A stretch of DNA of 64,000 bases from JBBQCW01 sp038319025 (GTDB taxonomy: Bacteria > Actinomycetota > Thermoleophilia > Solirubrobacterales > Solirubrobacteraceae). A program made the translations under genes and the position numbers. The notes beneath the pieces were generated by a model that saw only the letters and a program-made list of their open reading frames with translations, was not told where the DNA came from and did no database searches. Position 1 is the stretch's first letter; the number at the start of each line of letters is the position of its first letter. The stretch covers positions 124,001 to 188,000 of the forward strand of contig JBBQCW010000003.1 in the NCBI GenBank assembly GCA_038319025.1, given 5' to 3'. Of this stretch, positions 18,235 through 27,699 are shown in pieces.

Positions 18235-21200
18235 TTAGGCGCCGACGCGCAGGGTGCGATCCCAGCGGCGCGTGACGGACTTGCCGCTCGCCGAGGACAT
18301 CGTCACCGAAAGCCTGACGCGGATCGTCTTCAGGCCTCTGAGGGCGCGCTTGTTTCTCGCCGATACCGATGACCGCAGCGTGGTGGTCGCGGCGGCTTTG
18401 ATGGTCCCGTTGAAGGAGGAGAAGGTCAGGCCGCGGGTCTTGGCCCGACCGAGCGCGGTGAGCTTGACCGCCGCGCGGCACGGCTTGGTCTCACTCACGG
18501 GGCAGCGCAACAGGAGCCTGACGGACGAGCGGCTGACGGTGAGCGGCTTGCCGATGAAGGACAGCGACGGCGAGGTGGCCGGCGACAGAAGCGCGATGGC
18601 CGGGCCGATGTCGATTACCGGAGGCGTGGGTGTCGGCGTCGGCGTCGGCGTCGGGTCGGGAACGATCGGCGGCACCGGGGTGGGCACGGCTACCGTAACG
18701 TCGAAGTAGACGGGCGTCATGTCGACGTTGCCGGCCGCATCGACGGCACGGACACCGATGCGGTGTGCACCGTTGGGCATCGTCGGGGTGACCCAGCTTG
18801 CGTCGCAGGCGAACCACGCTCCATCGTCGATGCTGCATTGGAATGTGCCGCTCTCCGACGATGACACGAGCCCCGACGCGTCGCCGGTCACCGAGACGGC
18901 GGGCGGTGCGGTGATAGTGGTCGTGGCCGGGGCGACGAGGTCGACCGCGAAGGTGCGTTGCGCTCGGGAACTTTGGTTACCGAAGGCGTCCACGGCGACG
19001 ACCCAGAAGGTCCGCACGCCCTGAGCCAAGCCCGTCAGGTGGTTCGCCGAGGTGCACGGGGTCAACGGGTCGGAGTCGATGGCGCACAGGAAGGTGGAGT
19101 TCGGCTTACTGGAGATGAACGTCAGCGTCGGATTGTCGGTGTTGATGGCCGCGTCGGCCGTCGGCCCGGAGGTGATGGTCGCCGTTGGCTTCGTCAGGTC
19201 GGCGGTGAAGGTGCGGGTGGCCGGCGTGGCGTCCGTGTTGCCCGCCGCGTCGGTCGCCGTCACCGTGAACGTGTGCGGGCCGGCGGCCAGGCCCGTGTAG
19301 GTCTTCGGCGAGGTGCACGCGGCGGGTCCCGCGCCGTCGATGCTGCAGGCGAACGTCGATCCGGCCTCACTGGAGAACCCGAACGTCGCCGTGGCGCCGG
19401 AGGTCGTGTCGGGGCCGGAGTCGATGGTCGTCTGTGGCGCCACGGTGTCGACCGTCCACGTGCGGGTCGCCGGTGTAGCGTCCACGTTGTTCGACGCGTC
19501 GCGGGCGCGGACGCGGAAGGTGTGGCTGCCTTCGGTCAGGGCGGTGAGCACGCTCGGGGAGGTGCACGGCGCATAGACGGCGTCGCTGTCGACGTTGCAC
19601 TCGAACGTCGCGCCCGCCTCGTCGGAGGAGAACGTCAGGGTGGCGGTCGTTGTGGCGTTCGCCCCGGTCGGGCCGGTCAGGATCGTCGTGTTCGGCGCCA
19701 CGGTGTCAATCAGGAAGGTCGCTGCCGCCGAGGCGCCCTTGTTGCCGTACGTGTCGGTTGCGCGGACGTGAACGGTGTGCGTGCCGTCGGTCTGGGCCGA
19801 TGTCGTGAAGGGTGAGGTGCACGCCGCATACGCACCGCTGTCGACGTTGCACTCGTAGGTTGCCGTGGCATCGTCGGAGGTGAACGTCGCCTGCGCCTTG
19901 GCGGTGACGTTGTTGACGGTTGGTGCCGGGCTGATCGTGGTGACCGGCCCGATCGCGTCGACCGTGAACTGTCGTCCGGCGGGCGATGCGTCCTTGTTGC
20001 CGACGGAATCGACCGCGCGGACATCGATGCGGTGGGTTCCGTCGGAGAGCGGTCCGATGCTCTTGGGCGAAGTGCACGCCGCGTAGGCACCGCTGTCCAC
20101 CGAGCACTCGAACGTAGCGCCGGCATCGGGGGAGGTGAAGGTGAAGGCGGGGGAGGGCCCTGTCGTGCCGGTCGGCGTCGCCCCCAGCGTGGTGTCGGGT
20201 GCGGTGTTGTCGACGGTGACCGACCGCGTGGCGGGCGTCGCGTCGACGTTCCCGGCCTGGTCGGTGGCGCGCACGGACAGGATGTGCAAACCGTCGGCGA
20301 GGGTCGGCGTCGTCCACGGCGATGTGCAGGGAGCGAACGCTCCGAGATCGACTGAGCACTCGAAAGTCGAACCGACCTCAGTTCCCGTGAAGGTGAAGGC
20401 CGGTTGGGTGCTCGTGATCGTCCCGCTCGGGCCGCCGGTGAAGAACGAGTCGGGCGCGGTCGTGTCGATGATGATCGTGCGCGTAACGGGAGTCAGATCG
20501 ACGTTGCCGGCGGCGTCGATGCCGCGGGCGGAGATCGTGTGCGAGCCGGATTGGAGCGTCCCTGTCGAGAATGGGGAGGTGCAGGCGGCGAATGATCCGC
20601 TGTCGACCTTGCACTGGAACGTCACCGGCGCCTCGTCGGCGGCCAGGCCGAAGGACGGCGTGGAGTTGATCGTCGCGCCGTCGGCCGGGCCTGAGGTGAA
20701 GCTCGTCTGGGGAGCGACCGCGTCGATCGTCACGGATCTGGTGGCGGGCGTCAGATCGTCGTTCCCACCTGAGTCCGTCGCGTACACGCTGAAGGTGTGC
20801 GGCCCGTTGCTGAGCGCGGCCGGGGTGAAGGGCGTGGTGCAGGTCGTGGGCGCCCCACCGTCGATAGTGCAGGTGAACGTCGAGTTCGCCTTCGTGGACG
20901 TGAAGGTCCAAGTCGGCGTCGTCGTCGAGATCAGCCCGGACGGCCCGCTGTTGATCGCCGTGTCGGGAACCGACGAGTCGACGGTGAACGATCGCGTATC
21001 GGGCGTGGCGTCCACGCGGGCGAGGCTGTCCTTGGCGCGCACGGACAGGGTGTGAGCCCCGTCCGACAGCGCGGCGGTCTTGAACGGCGTGGGGCAGGCG
21101 ACGTACCCGCCGAGGTCGATCGCGCACTCGAAAGTGATGGGAGCCTTGTTCGCCGTGAAGGTGAACGTCGGTTTCGCGCCGGTGATGCCCGTGGGGCCGC

Positions 21201-23631
21201 TGGCGATGGTCGTGTCCGGCAGCAGGGTGTCGATCGTGACCGGCCCGAACTGCACGGCTGCGCTCCAGTTGCCGGCCGCGTCGACCGTGCGCAGGTGGAA
21301 GTACCAGGTGCCGTCGGCCAATCCGTGGAAGGGCAGGGTCGTTGTGGAGGCGGGGGTGTCCTGTGTGGTGTCCGGGACGGTGCCGTCAGTGTGGTCGAGC
21401 AGGTAGGAGAAGCCGGCGACGGTCCCGTTGTCGGTGGCGCCGGCAAGCGCTATGTCAAGGTCGGGGTTGGAGGACGTCCCAACGGTGTGGCTGGGGCTGG
21501 TGACGGTGGGGTTGGTGGGCGGGGTCGTGTCGGCGCAGGAGCCTGTGCGCGCCGTGAGAGAGATGTTGTCGACCTGGAATGGTGCGCCGTCAGCGGTGAT
21601 GACGCTCACGGACCATTTTCCGTTCGGGTTCTGGCCACGGAACGCCCCGAGCGGTTCCAAGGCGTTGTACTTGGCGCTCCCGCTCGAGAGCGCGAACTGG
21701 CCGTCGTCCGGGCCGGCGGCTGTGCTCAGCATCCCGGTGATGGAGCGCGTGGCCGAGTCGGTGAAGGTCATGTTGCTGAACAGCCGGGTGGAGAGGTCGG
21801 CGGCGTTGGTCGCTCCGGTGTTCAGGGTGATGAACGTGTGCGCCGGGCCGGGGCCTTCCAGGAAGATGAGTGCGTTCGGTGGGAGGTCCGGTGCGTCGAG
21901 GCCGAAGTCGACCTGGTCGAGCACCGTGCCCGCACCGGCAACGGTCAGCTGCGCGTCAAGGATCCCGGCGCCGTTGGAGCTGAGTGGGCCGGTGCTGTCT
22001 ACCGTCTTCTCACGGACCGGGGCCTGGTTCAGCGTCGTGACCTTCAGCGAGAAGCCCTTGATGTAGGTCCGTGAGGACCCAGGGGTCAGGATCGCGCCAC
22101 GGGAGTCGAACGAGCGCAGGAACCAGTTGCCGTTCGGGTTGCTCCCAACGAGGTGCGACAGCGGTTGGATCGGGGCCACCGGAGATATTGGCCCGTCCGC
22201 CGGGAACCCTGATTCAGCAACGGAACCAGGTGGGTTGACGGCGCCTGCGCCGTCGTCGAAGAGCGTGCCGCTGTAGGTGGCCGTCTGATCGCCGGGGCCG
22301 CCGACCGTATCCCCGTAGTCACGGGTGAGCCAGACGGTCTCGCCGTTGGGGGCCAGGAGTTGCAGGCGCAGCTTCGCCGCCGCCGGTGAGACGACCCGCG
22401 TGGTCACCTTCACGTCGTGCAGATAAGTCCCGGCTCCGAACACCGCGACACCGGTCTGCGTCCACCCGTTGGCGGGGCTGAACGTGCCGAAGTTGACGGG
22501 TTGGTCGGCGTTGTTGGTGGCGGTGAAGGACTGTGTCGTCGGTGTGCACATGGCAGGTGCCTTAGGCACGGCGAGCGTTGCGGCGGAGACGAGATCCAGG
22601 GACCATCCCGCCAGGTTGTCGCCCCCGGCGGCGCGGGCGTCGCTGACGGTGAGCTTCCAGTTGCCCGCGACCGCCTCCCCTCGGAACGCGCCGAGGGGTT
22701 CGACCGGTGCTACACGGACCAGGTTGGTGTCGCCGGACGCGACGGCATCGGTCACCAGGGTGTCGGCCTGATCGTCGAACACGGTTCCCAGGTAGGGCAG
22801 CATCGACTGCGTCGGGCCGGCGGCCGGGAGGTTGTCGTCGATCAGCTTGACCACGCGACCGTCCGGGCTGGTCAGCGTGACCTTCAGCGCTCCGCGGGCG
22901 AGCGTGGAGAGCTGCGTCGTGACGCGCGGCGTCCAGACCGAGCCGACCGGGACGTTGCCGACGTTGATCGTGCTGGTGATCGGCGTGGCGTCGACGGTGA
23001 GGTTCTCGGTCTTGTCGTTGTGGTGGGTGGTCAGCGTCGGCTCTTCAGGGAGCGTCGACACGTCGAGCGACCAACCCTTGAGGATGCCCGTGTCATCGTC
23101 CGGGGACTGGTCGGTCACCGCGAGCTTCCAGACGCCGTTCGGATTGCTGCCGACGAACCGCGAGAACGCTTGTTGGGGTGTGAGCGCCGCCTTGGCTGCG
23201 CCGTTGGTGAACGTCGTTCGTGACACCGGGACGCCGGCGTTGTCGGCCCATCGCGTCGCCGAGAAGACGTCGTTGTTGCCCGCGCCGAGGCCATCCGTCA
23301 TCTGAACTGTGACGCCGGCGGGAGAGGTGAGCGTGACCTTCAGATCACCGGGGAACGTGTGGAAAAGCTTGGTGAACGCCTGCACGTCGGACAGGTACGG
23401 CCCAGCGCCCGCGACGGTCAGCGAGGAGGTCAGCGTGCCCTGGCCGAAACCTGGCACCGCCTCCGTCGCATTGCTCGTGAAAGTGCTCGTGGTCTGGGTC
23501 GCGCCTGGGGGTGCGGCCGGCGCAGCAGCGAACGCGGACGAAGCTGTCGTGAGGCCGATGAGAAGCATCGCTGCAGCGAGAAAGGCACTCAGGCGCACGA
23601 GAAACGTCTGTATGTGATTACGCAACCCCAT
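18235..23631 (-). CDS. Giant secreted protein: P-domain-like modules plus ten tandem Ig-like repeats
   Basis: About 1,798 residues, exported by a signal peptide (LSAFLAAAMLLIGLTTASSAFA). Four N-terminal modules resemble the proprotein-convertase P domain; each has a LKVTLTSPxG-type strand and ends near SNPNGxWKLxVxD and GWSLD. After one FN3-like segment come ten tandem repeats of about 84 residues. Each carries APxTxxxSGP, a cysteine pair FxCxxDxG...CTSP, HTxxVRAxDxAGNxDxTPATR and a closing TVD. A Thr-Pro linker then leads to a C-terminal domain with RCPVSETKPC. ATG 23631 or 23640 is the start; TACCGT (23649-23644) favours 23631. No catalytic domain was seen; a surface adhesin or matrix protein is likely. 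Confidence 0.8.
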   Translation of the reverse strand: MGLRNHIQTFLVRLSAFLAAAMLLIGLTTASSAFAAAPAAPPGATQTTSTFTSNATEAVPGFGQGTLTSSLTVAGAGPYLSDVQAFTKLFHTFPGDLKVTLTSPAGVTVQMTDGLGAGNNDVFSATRWADNAGVPVSRTTFTNGAAKAALTPQQAFSRFVGSNPNGVWKLAVTDQSPDDDTGILKGWSLDVSTLPEEPTLTTHHNDKTENLTVDATPITSTINVGNVPVGSVWTPRVTTQLSTLARGALKVTLTSPDGRVVKLIDDNLPAAGPTQSMLPYLGTVFDDQADTLVTDAVASGDTNLVRVAPVEPLGAFRGEAVAGNWKLTVSDARAAGGDNLAGWSLDLVSAATLAVPKAPAMCTPTTQSFTATNNADQPVNFGTFSPANGWTQTGVAVFGAGTYLHDVKVTTRVVSPAAAKLRLQLLAPNGETVWLTRDYGDTVGGPGDQTATYSGTLFDDGAGAVNPPGSVAESGFPADGPISPVAPIQPLSHLVGSNPNGNWFLRSFDSRGAILTPGSSRTYIKGFSLKVTTLNQAPVREKTVDSTGPLSSNGAGILDAQLTVAGAGTVLDQVDFGLDAPDLPPNALIFLEGPGPAHTFITLNTGATNAADLSTRLFSNMTFTDSATRSITGMLSTAAGPDDGQFALSSGSAKYNALEPLGAFRGQNPNGKWSVSVITADGAPFQVDNISLTARTGSCADTTPPTNPTVTSPSHTVGTSSNPDLDIALAGATDNGTVAGFSYLLDHTDGTVPDTTQDTPASTTTLPFHGLADGTWYFHLRTVDAAGNWSAAVQFGPVTIDTLLPDTTIASGPTGITGAKPTFTFTANKAPITFECAIDLGGYVACPTPFKTAALSDGAHTLSVRAKDSLARVDATPDTRSFTVDSSVPDTAINSGPSGLISTTTPTWTFTSTKANSTFTCTIDGGAPTTCTTPFTPAALSNGPHTFSVYATDSGGNDDLTPATRSVTIDAVAPQTSFTSGPADGATINSTPSFGLAADEAPVTFQCKVDSGSFAACTSPFSTGTLQSGSHTISARGIDAAGNVDLTPVTRTIIIDTTAPDSFFTGGPSGTITSTQPAFTFTGTEVGSTFECSVDLGAFAPCTSPWTTPTLADGLHILSVRATDQAGNVDATPATRSVTVDNTAPDTTLGATPTGTTGPSPAFTFTSPDAGATFECSVDSGAYAACTSPKSIGPLSDGTHRIDVRAVDSVGNKDASPAGRQFTVDAIGPVTTISPAPTVNNVTAKAQATFTSDDATATYECNVDSGAYAACTSPFTTSAQTDGTHTVHVRATDTYGNKGASAAATFLIDTVAPNTTILTGPTGANATTTATLTFSSDEAGATFECNVDSDAVYAPCTSPSVLTALTEGSHTFRVRARDASNNVDATPATRTWTVDTVAPQTTIDSGPDTTSGATATFGFSSEAGSTFACSIDGAGPAACTSPKTYTGLAAGPHTFTVTATDAAGNTDATPATRTFTADLTKPTATITSGPTADAAINTDNPTLTFISSKPNSTFLCAIDSDPLTPCTSANHLTGLAQGVRTFWVVAVDAFGNQSSRAQRTFAVDLVAPATTTITAPPAVSVTGDASGLVSSSESGTFQCSIDDGAWFACDASWVTPTMPNGAHRIGVRAVDAAGNVDMTPVYFDVTVAVPTPVPPIVPDPTPTPTPTPTPPVIDIGPAIALLSPATSPSLSFIGKPLTVSRSSVRLLLRCPVSETKPCRAAVKLTALGRAKTRGLTFSSFNGTIKAAATTTLRSSVSARNKRALRGLKTIRVRLSVTMSSASGKSVTRRWDRTLRVGA

Positions 23632-23760
23632 TCCGAACATCGCACGGTAGGGCATTTGCGGGGGTGTGGCAATTGGCGCGTCGGCGTGCACTGTCTTTGT
23701 GGCGCCTCAGAACTACGAAACCCCCGTGCAAACGGGGTTTCTCATCCTCGAGGAGCTCAC

Positions 23761-24897
23761 CTAGCCCTTCGGTCGCAACCGCCGTGCCTGAAATGCGACG
23801 ACGAGCGCCAGCAAAGCGACGACCGTGCCGAAGATCTCGAACGTCGACGTTATGCCCAGCGGGGTGACGGCGAAGGACGCGAGGATGGCGGGCACCGAGA
23901 GCGCCGTGTAGGCGACGAGGTAGAAAGCCGCCATCACCTCGGCGCGCTGGTGCGGGGCGATCGCGGCTGAGAGCGCCCGTAGCGCTCCGAGGAAAGCGAC
24001 GCCGAACCCGCCACCGGTGATCACGGCGCCGGCGAGCAGCAGCGCCGCTGAGCTCGTCGCCGCGGCCAGCACGATGATCCCCATCCCGGCCGAGAGCACC
24101 ACCGACCCGACGGCCGCGCCGCGCCATGGCTCCGTGCGCCCGAACGCCAATTGTGCTGCCGCTGCGCACGCGGCGAGCAAGACGAAGGCGAGTCCGTTCA
24201 CCAGGGCGTTGGTGGTGCCGAACAGATGCGCGGAGAACTGCGGCCCGAGCGACAGGAACACGCCGTTCACCGACCACGACGACAAGACGCCGAGCGCCGC
24301 CACCACGAACGCCGCGCGCGCCGTGGGCGGCACGCGCGGGCGTTGCGGCGTGAGGCGCGGCCGCGTGCGCTGAGTGACGGGCTCGGGCATGAGCAGCGCG
24401 CCGGTGAAGGCGCACGCGAAGAGCACGAAGAGGACGACGTACGGCAGCACGCGTGGCGCCGGCGCGTATTCCACGAGCGCCGCCGACACCAGGACGCCCA
24501 GCCCCATGCCGGTGGCGGTCGCGACGCCGTTGTTCAGGCCCACTGAGGCGGGGTCGTCTCGCGGGTGCAGGTCGAGGAGCGTGGCGCTGGCCGCCGCGAC
24601 CATGAGGCCGGTCGCCAACCCCTGCAGGCCCCGGGCGACGAACAGCCAGGCGGCCGACTCGGCGAGCATGTACACGACCGACGCCACCATGAGGGAACCC
24701 AGCGCCAGGAGAAGGACCGGCCGCCGACCGATCTCATCCGATAACCGGCCGGCCAGAAGGAGCGCGGTGAGTACCCCGACGGCGTACGTCGCATACACAA
24801 GCGTTATCACTACCGGGGAGAGTCCCCACAGCGCACGGTAGGTGGCGTACAGCGGCGACGGCGCGACCGACGCGAACAGCGCCAGACCCACCACGGC
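23761..24897 (-). CDS. MFS transporter (drug/metabolite efflux type)
   Basis: About 378 residues with 11-12 predicted membrane helices. The loop after helix 2 reads GRLSDEIGRRPVLLLALGSL, the signature of the major facilitator superfamily. The substrate is unknown. The start is uncertain: no ATG, GTG or TTG lies upstream of GTG 24897 in frame, and starting there trims the first helix. In-frame CTG 24951 overlaps the SDR stop (CCCTGA) and would restore an N-terminal LSRPAGALSQRQAYALATAV. Co-transcription with the upstream SDR gene is therefore likely. Confidence 0.85.
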   Translation of the reverse strand, partial: AVVGLALFASVAPSPLYATYRALWGLSPVVITLVYATYAVGVLTALLLAGRLSDEIGRRPVLLLALGSLMVASVVYMLAESAAWLFVARGLQGLATGLMVAAASATLLDLHPRDDPASVGLNNGVATATGMGLGVLVSAALVEYAPAPRVLPYVVLFVLFACAFTGALLMPEPVTQRTRPRLTPQRPRVPPTARAAFVVAALGVLSSWSVNGVFLSLGPQFSAHLFGTTNALVNGLAFVLLAACAAAAQLAFGRTEPWRGAAVGSVVLSAGMGIIVLAAATSSAALLLAGAVITGGGFGVAFLGALRALSAAIAPHQRAEVMAAFYLVAYTALSVPAILASFAVTPLGITSTFEIFGTVVALLALVVAFQARRLRPKG

Positions 24898-24947
24898 GGT
24901 CGCGAGCGCGTAGGCCTGGCGCTGGGAGAGCGCCCCGGCCGGGCGGC

Positions 24948-25790
24948 TCAGGGCTCCGCCTGGACGGGCGGATGTCTAAGTAGCCGGGTGACGAGGCGTG
25001 GGGTCAGTACATCGAGCGCCATAGCCGCCACGGCCATCCGCGGGGCCATCCGGACCGGCCGGGTGATCGCCGCGGTGACCATCCACTGCGCGGCCTCCTC
25101 GGTGGTGAGGGCCTCCAACCCGTCGTAGGCGCGGGTCGGCGCCATCATCGGCGTGGCCACGAGCGGGTAGTAGATCGTCGTCGCGTGCACCCCGGCCGGC
25201 CCCCATTCGGACTCGATGTCACGGCTCATCGCGCTCAGGGCGGCCTTCGATGCGATGTACGGACCGAACAGCGGTGACGACTTGGGGAGCACCCGCCACG
25301 AGCAGACGTTGATGATGTGCCCGTCGCCGCGCTCGATCATCCCGGGGGCCAGGCCCCGGATGAGCCGCATCGGCGTGAAATAGTTGAGCGCCATCGTGCG
25401 CTCGAGATCGTGCCAGCGCTCCAGCGACTCGGCCAGCGGCCGGCGGATGGAGCGGCCCGCGTTGTTGATCAGGATGTCGACCGGACCGACGGCTTCGACG
25501 AGCGCGTCGACGGCGTCCAGGTCGGCCAGGTTGGCCGGAAACGCACTCGCCGTGCCGCCGCGCGCGGAGATTCGCGCGACGATCTCCTGCAGGAGCTCAC
25601 CGCGTCGCGCGACGAGGATCACGGTTGCCCCTTCGGCGGCAAGCTTCTCAGCTGCGGCCTCACCGATCCCCGAGGACGCGCCGGTAACGAGGATCCGCTT
25701 CCCGCGTAGGTTCGTCGGCGTGATGTCGGGCACGCGCGGCTCCGGTCGCAGCCCCACCCGACGGATTGTTCTTTTCAGCCTCTGACGCAT
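24948..25790 (-). CDS. Short-chain dehydrogenase/reductase (SDR)
   Basis: A 280-residue classical SDR. The dinucleotide-binding loop is LVTGASSGIGEAAAEKLA, the structural motif is ILINNAGRS, and the catalytic residues are Ser in INVCSWRV and YIASK. About 30 basic residues precede the fold, and a hydrophobic C-terminal stretch (MAVAAMALDVL) suggests membrane association. A role in lipid or acyl metabolism is possible. It is followed by the MFS gene in the same operon. Confidence 0.88.
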   Translation of the reverse strand: MRQRLKRTIRRVGLRPEPRVPDITPTNLRGKRILVTGASSGIGEAAAEKLAAEGATVILVARRGELLQEIVARISARGGTASAFPANLADLDAVDALVEAVGPVDILINNAGRSIRRPLAESLERWHDLERTMALNYFTPMRLIRGLAPGMIERGDGHIINVCSWRVLPKSSPLFGPYIASKAALSAMSRDIESEWGPAGVHATTIYYPLVATPMMAPTRAYDGLEALTTEEAAQWMVTAAITRPVRMAPRMAVAAMALDVLTPRLVTRLLRHPPVQAEP

Positions 25791-25882
25791 GCTCGGGACC
25801 TGACGGTACCGGTGCGCGGTTCGGTTCTATCTGGGCAGGTCCAGAACGACGAACGCCCCGCTCTCGCAGGGCGCTCTTCCCA

Positions 25883-25968
<86 letters not shown>

Positions 25969-26021
25969 GGGGGCGGCGCAGCATAGCGCGGTTGCGTCCG
26001 TCCACGGGTCGCGCTACGGTA

Positions 26022-26035
26022 CGAACACATGTTCG
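26022..26035 (+). promoter_or_regulatory. SOS box (LexA operator) of lexA
   Basis: CGAACACATGTTCG is a perfect match to the Gram-positive/actinobacterial CGAAC-N4-GTTCG LexA site. A TACGGT -10 element at 26015-26020 abuts it, so bound LexA would cover the transcription start. Confidence 0.9.
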
Positions 26036-26070
26036 ATCCATCGCCCACGAATCGCATTGAGGAGCGCCTC

Positions 26071-26694
26071 ATGGACCTCACCAAGCGCCAGCAGGAGATC
26101 TTCGAGTTCATCAAGAGCTACTCGGCGCGTCACGGGTACCCGCCGACGGTGCGCGACATCGGCAAGGCTGTCGGCCTCGCCTCGTCCTCGACGGTACACG
26201 CTCATCTGTCCAACCTCGAGAAACTGGGCCTCCTGCGGCGCGACCCGTCCAAGCCCCGCGCGATCGAATTGCTCGACCGTGCGCTGGACCCGATCCGCAA
26301 CCTCGTCAGGCCTGAAGGTCTGCCGGTCATCGGTGCGGTCGCCGCCGGTGCGCCGATCCTCGCCGAAGAGAACATCGAGGAATACATCCAGGTGCCGCAA
26401 GCGGCGGGCGGGGAGGACGGCGAGTATGTCCTGCGCGTGCGAGGCGAGTCGATGATCGACGCCGGCATCCTCGAAGGCGACTACGTGGTCGTGCGTCCAC
26501 AGGAGACGGCCACAGACGGCGAGATCGTGGTGGCGCTCGTGGGTGAGGAAGGCCAGGAGGCGACGGTCAAGCGCTTCTTCCGGGAGTCCGACCACATCCG
26601 CCTGCAGCCCGAGAACACCACGATGGAGCCGATCCGCAGCCGCGACGTGAAGGTCGTGGGGCGCGTCGTCGGGCTCTTCAGGAGCGTCTCATGA
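26071..26694 (+). CDS. lexA: LexA repressor, SOS regulator
   Basis: A 207-residue LexA. The winged helix covers residues about 1-65 (LTKRQQEIFEFIKSYSARHG, YPPTVRDIGKAVGLASSSTV). The self-cleavage bond is A92-G93 in GAVAAGAPI, with catalytic S127 (RGESMIDAG) and K167 (ATVKRFF). RecA-stimulated cleavage would induce genes with CGAAC-N4-GTTCG boxes. ATG 26071 has GAGGAG 6 nt upstream and gives the standard N-terminus. An in-frame ATG at 26029, inside the SOS box and 8 nt after the -10, could give a leaderless form 14 residues longer. The next gene overlaps the stop. Confidence 0.97.
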   Translation: MDLTKRQQEIFEFIKSYSARHGYPPTVRDIGKAVGLASSSTVHAHLSNLEKLGLLRRDPSKPRAIELLDRALDPIRNLVRPEGLPVIGAVAAGAPILAEENIEEYIQVPQAAGGEDGEYVLRVRGESMIDAGILEGDYVVVRPQETATDGEIVVALVGEEGQEATVKRFFRESDHIRLQPENTTMEPIRSRDVKVVGRVVGLFRSVS

Positions 26695-26918
26695 GCGTCG
26701 TGGTGACGGACATCGAACGGCCGGCGATCCTGTTCGCCGACGGCCACTTGGGCGCGGCGCTAATCGCACGCCGTCCGCTGACGCTCGACAACGTGCTGAC
26801 CAGGGTCTGGGAGGACCTTTCGGCACGAGGTACGGCGGGATGCCCGGTCTGTGGGGAAGCGATGGTCGCCCATCTGGGTGCCGGGGCCTGCATGGGCTGT
26901 GGGTCTGTGCTGTCGTGA
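26691..26918 (+). CDS. Small zinc-ribbon protein coupled to lexA
   Basis: A 75-residue protein whose ATG overlaps the lexA stop (ATGA), so it must be SOS co-expressed. Two CxxC pairs, CPVCG and CMGCG, near the C-terminus form a predicted zinc ribbon. The N-terminal half (VTDIERPAILFADGHLGAAL) is not recognised. It could be a nucleic-acid-binding or adaptor protein; no function is assigned. Confidence 0.7.
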   Translation: MSVVVTDIERPAILFADGHLGAALIARRPLTLDNVLTRVWEDLSARGTAGCPVCGEAMVAHLGAGACMGCGSVLS

Positions 26919-26934
26919 TTGCTACCATGACATC

Positions 26935-27243
26935 ATGCATCAGCTCACGCTCCGCATTCCGGACGATCTCGTAGTGGCGTTGAAGCGAGTCGCGGCTGAG
27001 CGCGGAGAGAGCATCAACACGCTGGCGACACACGGGTTGCGAGCGCTGGTGGACCCGAACGCGGCAGGCTCGGAGCTCGCTGAATTCCGAGAGCGGCTTG
27101 CTGCAGCTGGCCTCTTGGCGCCTCGGACAGGTCCGCCTGCCGGCCCCATCGACTCGCCTGAACTGCAGGCCGCACGCATCGCCGCCGGTCGTGGTCGGCC
27201 GCTATCGGAGTATGTCTCCGAGGATCGTGAGGACCGGTTCTGA
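26935..27243 (+). CDS. Ribbon-helix-helix antitoxin, VapB-like
   Basis: A 102-residue protein. The N-terminal MHQLTLRIPDDLVVALKRVA followed by RGESINTLATHGLRALV is a ribbon-helix-helix DNA-binding domain. The disordered C-terminal tail (RGRPLSEYVSEDREDRF) fits an antitoxin segment that occludes a PIN toxin. TACCAT (26923-26928) ends 6 nt before the ATG, giving a leaderless start. The stop overlaps the toxin start (TGATG). Confidence 0.8.
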   Translation: MHQLTLRIPDDLVVALKRVAAERGESINTLATHGLRALVDPNAAGSELAEFRERLAAAGLLAPRTGPPAGPIDSPELQAARIAAGRGRPLSEYVSEDREDRF

Positions 27244-27683
27244 TGCCGGTCTTCGCGGACGCATCCGCGCTTGTAAAGCGGTACGCCGTGGAACAAGGCT
27301 CCGAAGCGCTCCAGAGCATCGACGTACTTGCGGCCTCCGAACTGTCTGTGGTTGAGGTGTGCTCGGCTGTGCGGCGGCGTGAGCGGGCCGGCGACATCCC
27401 CGCATCCCAGGCCGACCTGCTGTGCGATCAGGTGCGTGATGAGTTCAACGCGGCCGATGGAGGTGTCCTCGTCACCCTCGCATTGACGCCGTCTCTCTTA
27501 GAGAGCGCCCGTGCGCTGCTGCGCGACCATCCGCTACGAGCCGGGGACGCCATCCAGTTGGCCAGTGCGCTCGCGGCGCGTGACGTCGATCACAGGTGCA
27601 ACAGCGTTGTCTGTTTCGACCGGCGCCTTCGAGACGCATGCGACGCCCATGGGTTCACACTCATCCCCTCGATCATCAGCTGA
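27243..27683 (+). CDS. PIN-domain ribonuclease toxin, VapC-like
   Basis: A 146-residue PIN protein with the acidic metal-binding residues of the family: D6 in VFADASALVKRY, E in ASELSVVEV, D in RAGDAIQLASAL and D in VVCFDRRLRDA. VapC toxins cleave tRNA or rRNA when freed from the antitoxin. It forms an overlapping pair with the ribbon-helix-helix gene and is followed by a bidirectional hairpin shared with rnpB. Confidence 0.88.
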   Translation: MPVFADASALVKRYAVEQGSEALQSIDVLAASELSVVEVCSAVRRRERAGDIPASQADLLCDQVRDEFNAADGGVLVTLALTPSLLESARALLRDHPLRAGDAIQLASALAARDVDHRCNSVVCFDRRLRDACDAHGFTLIPSIIS

Positions 27684-27699
27684 TCGAGCGGCCAAATAG

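Noticed and set aside
18631..18665. GGCGTC-type hexamer repeat considered as a microsatellite or CRISPR-like repeat
   Set aside because: It encodes the Pro-Thr linker of the giant secreted protein; there are no spacers and the unit is only 6 bp.
20797..22074. Plus-strand 425-codon frame opposite the giant protein gene
   Set aside because: A GC-skew shadow of the repeat array; no start signal and no protein-like composition.
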